NCBI GenBank assembly: GCA_937925565.1
Contig: CALALM010000069.1
Location: 1-5,584, forward strand
Length of the DNA: 5,584 nt
Direction of reading: 5' to 3'
DNA from: an uncultured Centipeda sp.
GTDB taxonomy: Bacteria > Bacillota > Negativicutes > Selenomonadales > Selenomonadaceae
Made by a program: the position numbers and the translations under genes. Every line of letters begins with the position of its first letter. Position 1 is the stretch's first letter. This document shows, one piece after another, positions 5,041-5,584 of this stretch. A model generated the notes under the pieces. It ran no database searches. It saw only the letters and a list, made by a program, of their open reading frames with translations, and was not told where the DNA came from.

Positions 5041-5584
5041 ATGTACTTTGACAGCCATGTTCATACGGAGTTCTCCGCTGATTCTGAGATGAAAGCGGCG
5101 GATTCGCTGCATGAGGCGGAGCGGCAGGGGCTCGGACTGGTCTTTACCGAGCACCTCGACTATGACTACCCGTCGGCGGGCACGGAGGAGTTCATTTTCG
5201 ATCCCGAGGCGTATTGGGCAAAGTATGAACCCCTGCGCGCGGACGGGACGCTCTCGCTTGGCGTCGAGATGGGGATGATGGCGAGCGCACGCGAAAAAAA
5301 CGCCGCATTCGTGCGGCGTGTCCCCTTTGACTTCATACTTGCTTCGATTCATTTTCTGGATGTGAAGGATCTCTACTATCCCGAGACCTTTGAGGGGCGC
5401 GAGAAGGGCGAGATGTATCACGAATACTTCACCGTCATGCGCGATGAGATCTATGCGCATCCCTTCATCAATGCGCTTGCACACATCGACTACATCGCGC
5501 GGAATTCCACGTTCGACAATCCGGAGATTTCCTATGGGGATTTTTCGGCTGATATCGACGCCGTTCTGCGTGCCCTTATCGAGA
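5041..5584 (+). CDS. PHP-domain phosphatase, HisJ/HisK histidinol-phosphatase type (3' end outside window)
   Basis: The first 181 residues of a PHP-family metal-dependent phosphoesterase; the frame is open at the right edge. Metal-ligand motifs expected of the family are all present: the N-terminal HVH (His6, His8), TEHLD (36-40, Glu37 and His38), GVEMG (74-78, Glu76), SIHFLD (102-107, His104) and AHIDY (147-151, His148 and Asp150). The segments around SIHFLD and MYHEYF...MRDEIY match HisJ-type histidinol-phosphatases (usually about 260-270 residues), which remove phosphate from histidinol phosphate in histidine synthesis. No other his gene is in the window, so the true substrate could be another phosphoester. 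The gene begins 2 bases after rsmA and probably shares its transcript. Family is firm, substrate moderately likely. Confidence 0.88.
   Translation, partial: MYFDSHVHTEFSADSEMKAADSLHEAERQGLGLVFTEHLDYDYPSAGTEEFIFDPEAYWAKYEPLRADGTLSLGVEMGMMASAREKNAAFVRRVPFDFILASIHFLDVKDLYYPETFEGREKGEMYHEYFTVMRDEIYAHPFINALAHIDYIARNSTFDNPEISYGDFSADIDAVLRALIE

Noticed and set aside
1..5584. CRISPR array, tRNA, rRNA, integrase or transposase
   Set aside because: No regularly spaced repeats, cloverleaf-like segments or mobile-element protein motifs were seen on either strand.

Overview
The window looks like chromosomal DNA of a fairly GC-rich, low-GC-lineage relative such as a member of the Negativicutes, most likely Selenomonas or a close relative. 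The basis is indirect: a DegS-like kinase, a YaaO/SpeA-type decarboxylase next to tmk, and the rnmV-rsmA pair are all Firmicutes-type arrangements, while sampled stretches of the housekeeping genes are about 57-67% GC. The genus is inference. All eight genes lie on the plus strand, and the two outer genes run off the window edges.

Layout: (1) 1-767, the C-terminal part of a DegS-like sensor histidine kinase. (2) 764-2215, a PLP-dependent Orn/Lys/Arg decarboxylase-family protein whose TTG start overlaps the kinase stop by 4 bases. (3) 2217-2888, thymidylate kinase (tmk). (4) 2903-3169 and 3175-3474, a compact pair of small genes, DUF4160 then DUF2442. The first is strikingly AT-rich (about 40% GC over 2911-3120). 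(5) 3475-3623, the only sizeable intergenic gap, with an inverted repeat over the DUF2442 stop codon and a GC-rich double hairpin that looks like a dispersed repeat. (6) 3624-4163 ribonuclease M5 (rnmV), 4160-5038 16S rRNA dimethyladenosine transferase (rsmA/ksgA), and 5041 to the edge, a PHP-domain phosphatase of the HisJ/HisK type. These three are tightly packed, with an ATGA overlap and then a 2-base gap.

Functionally, tmk supplies dTDP for DNA synthesis, RNase M5 finishes 5S rRNA, and RsmA dimethylates 16S rRNA, so the right half is a ribosome-maturation cluster. The PHP protein belongs to a family that includes histidinol phosphatases. The DUF4160/DUF2442 cassette sits at the join between two conserved blocks (decarboxylase-tmk and rnmV-rsmA), where B. 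subtilis-like genomes have other genes after tmk. Its base composition suggests it was acquired separately. It is the most accessory-looking part of the window and could be a small two-gene (possibly toxin-antitoxin-like) module, but nothing in the sequence proves a function. I see no CRISPR array, tRNA, rRNA, transposase or prophage gene.
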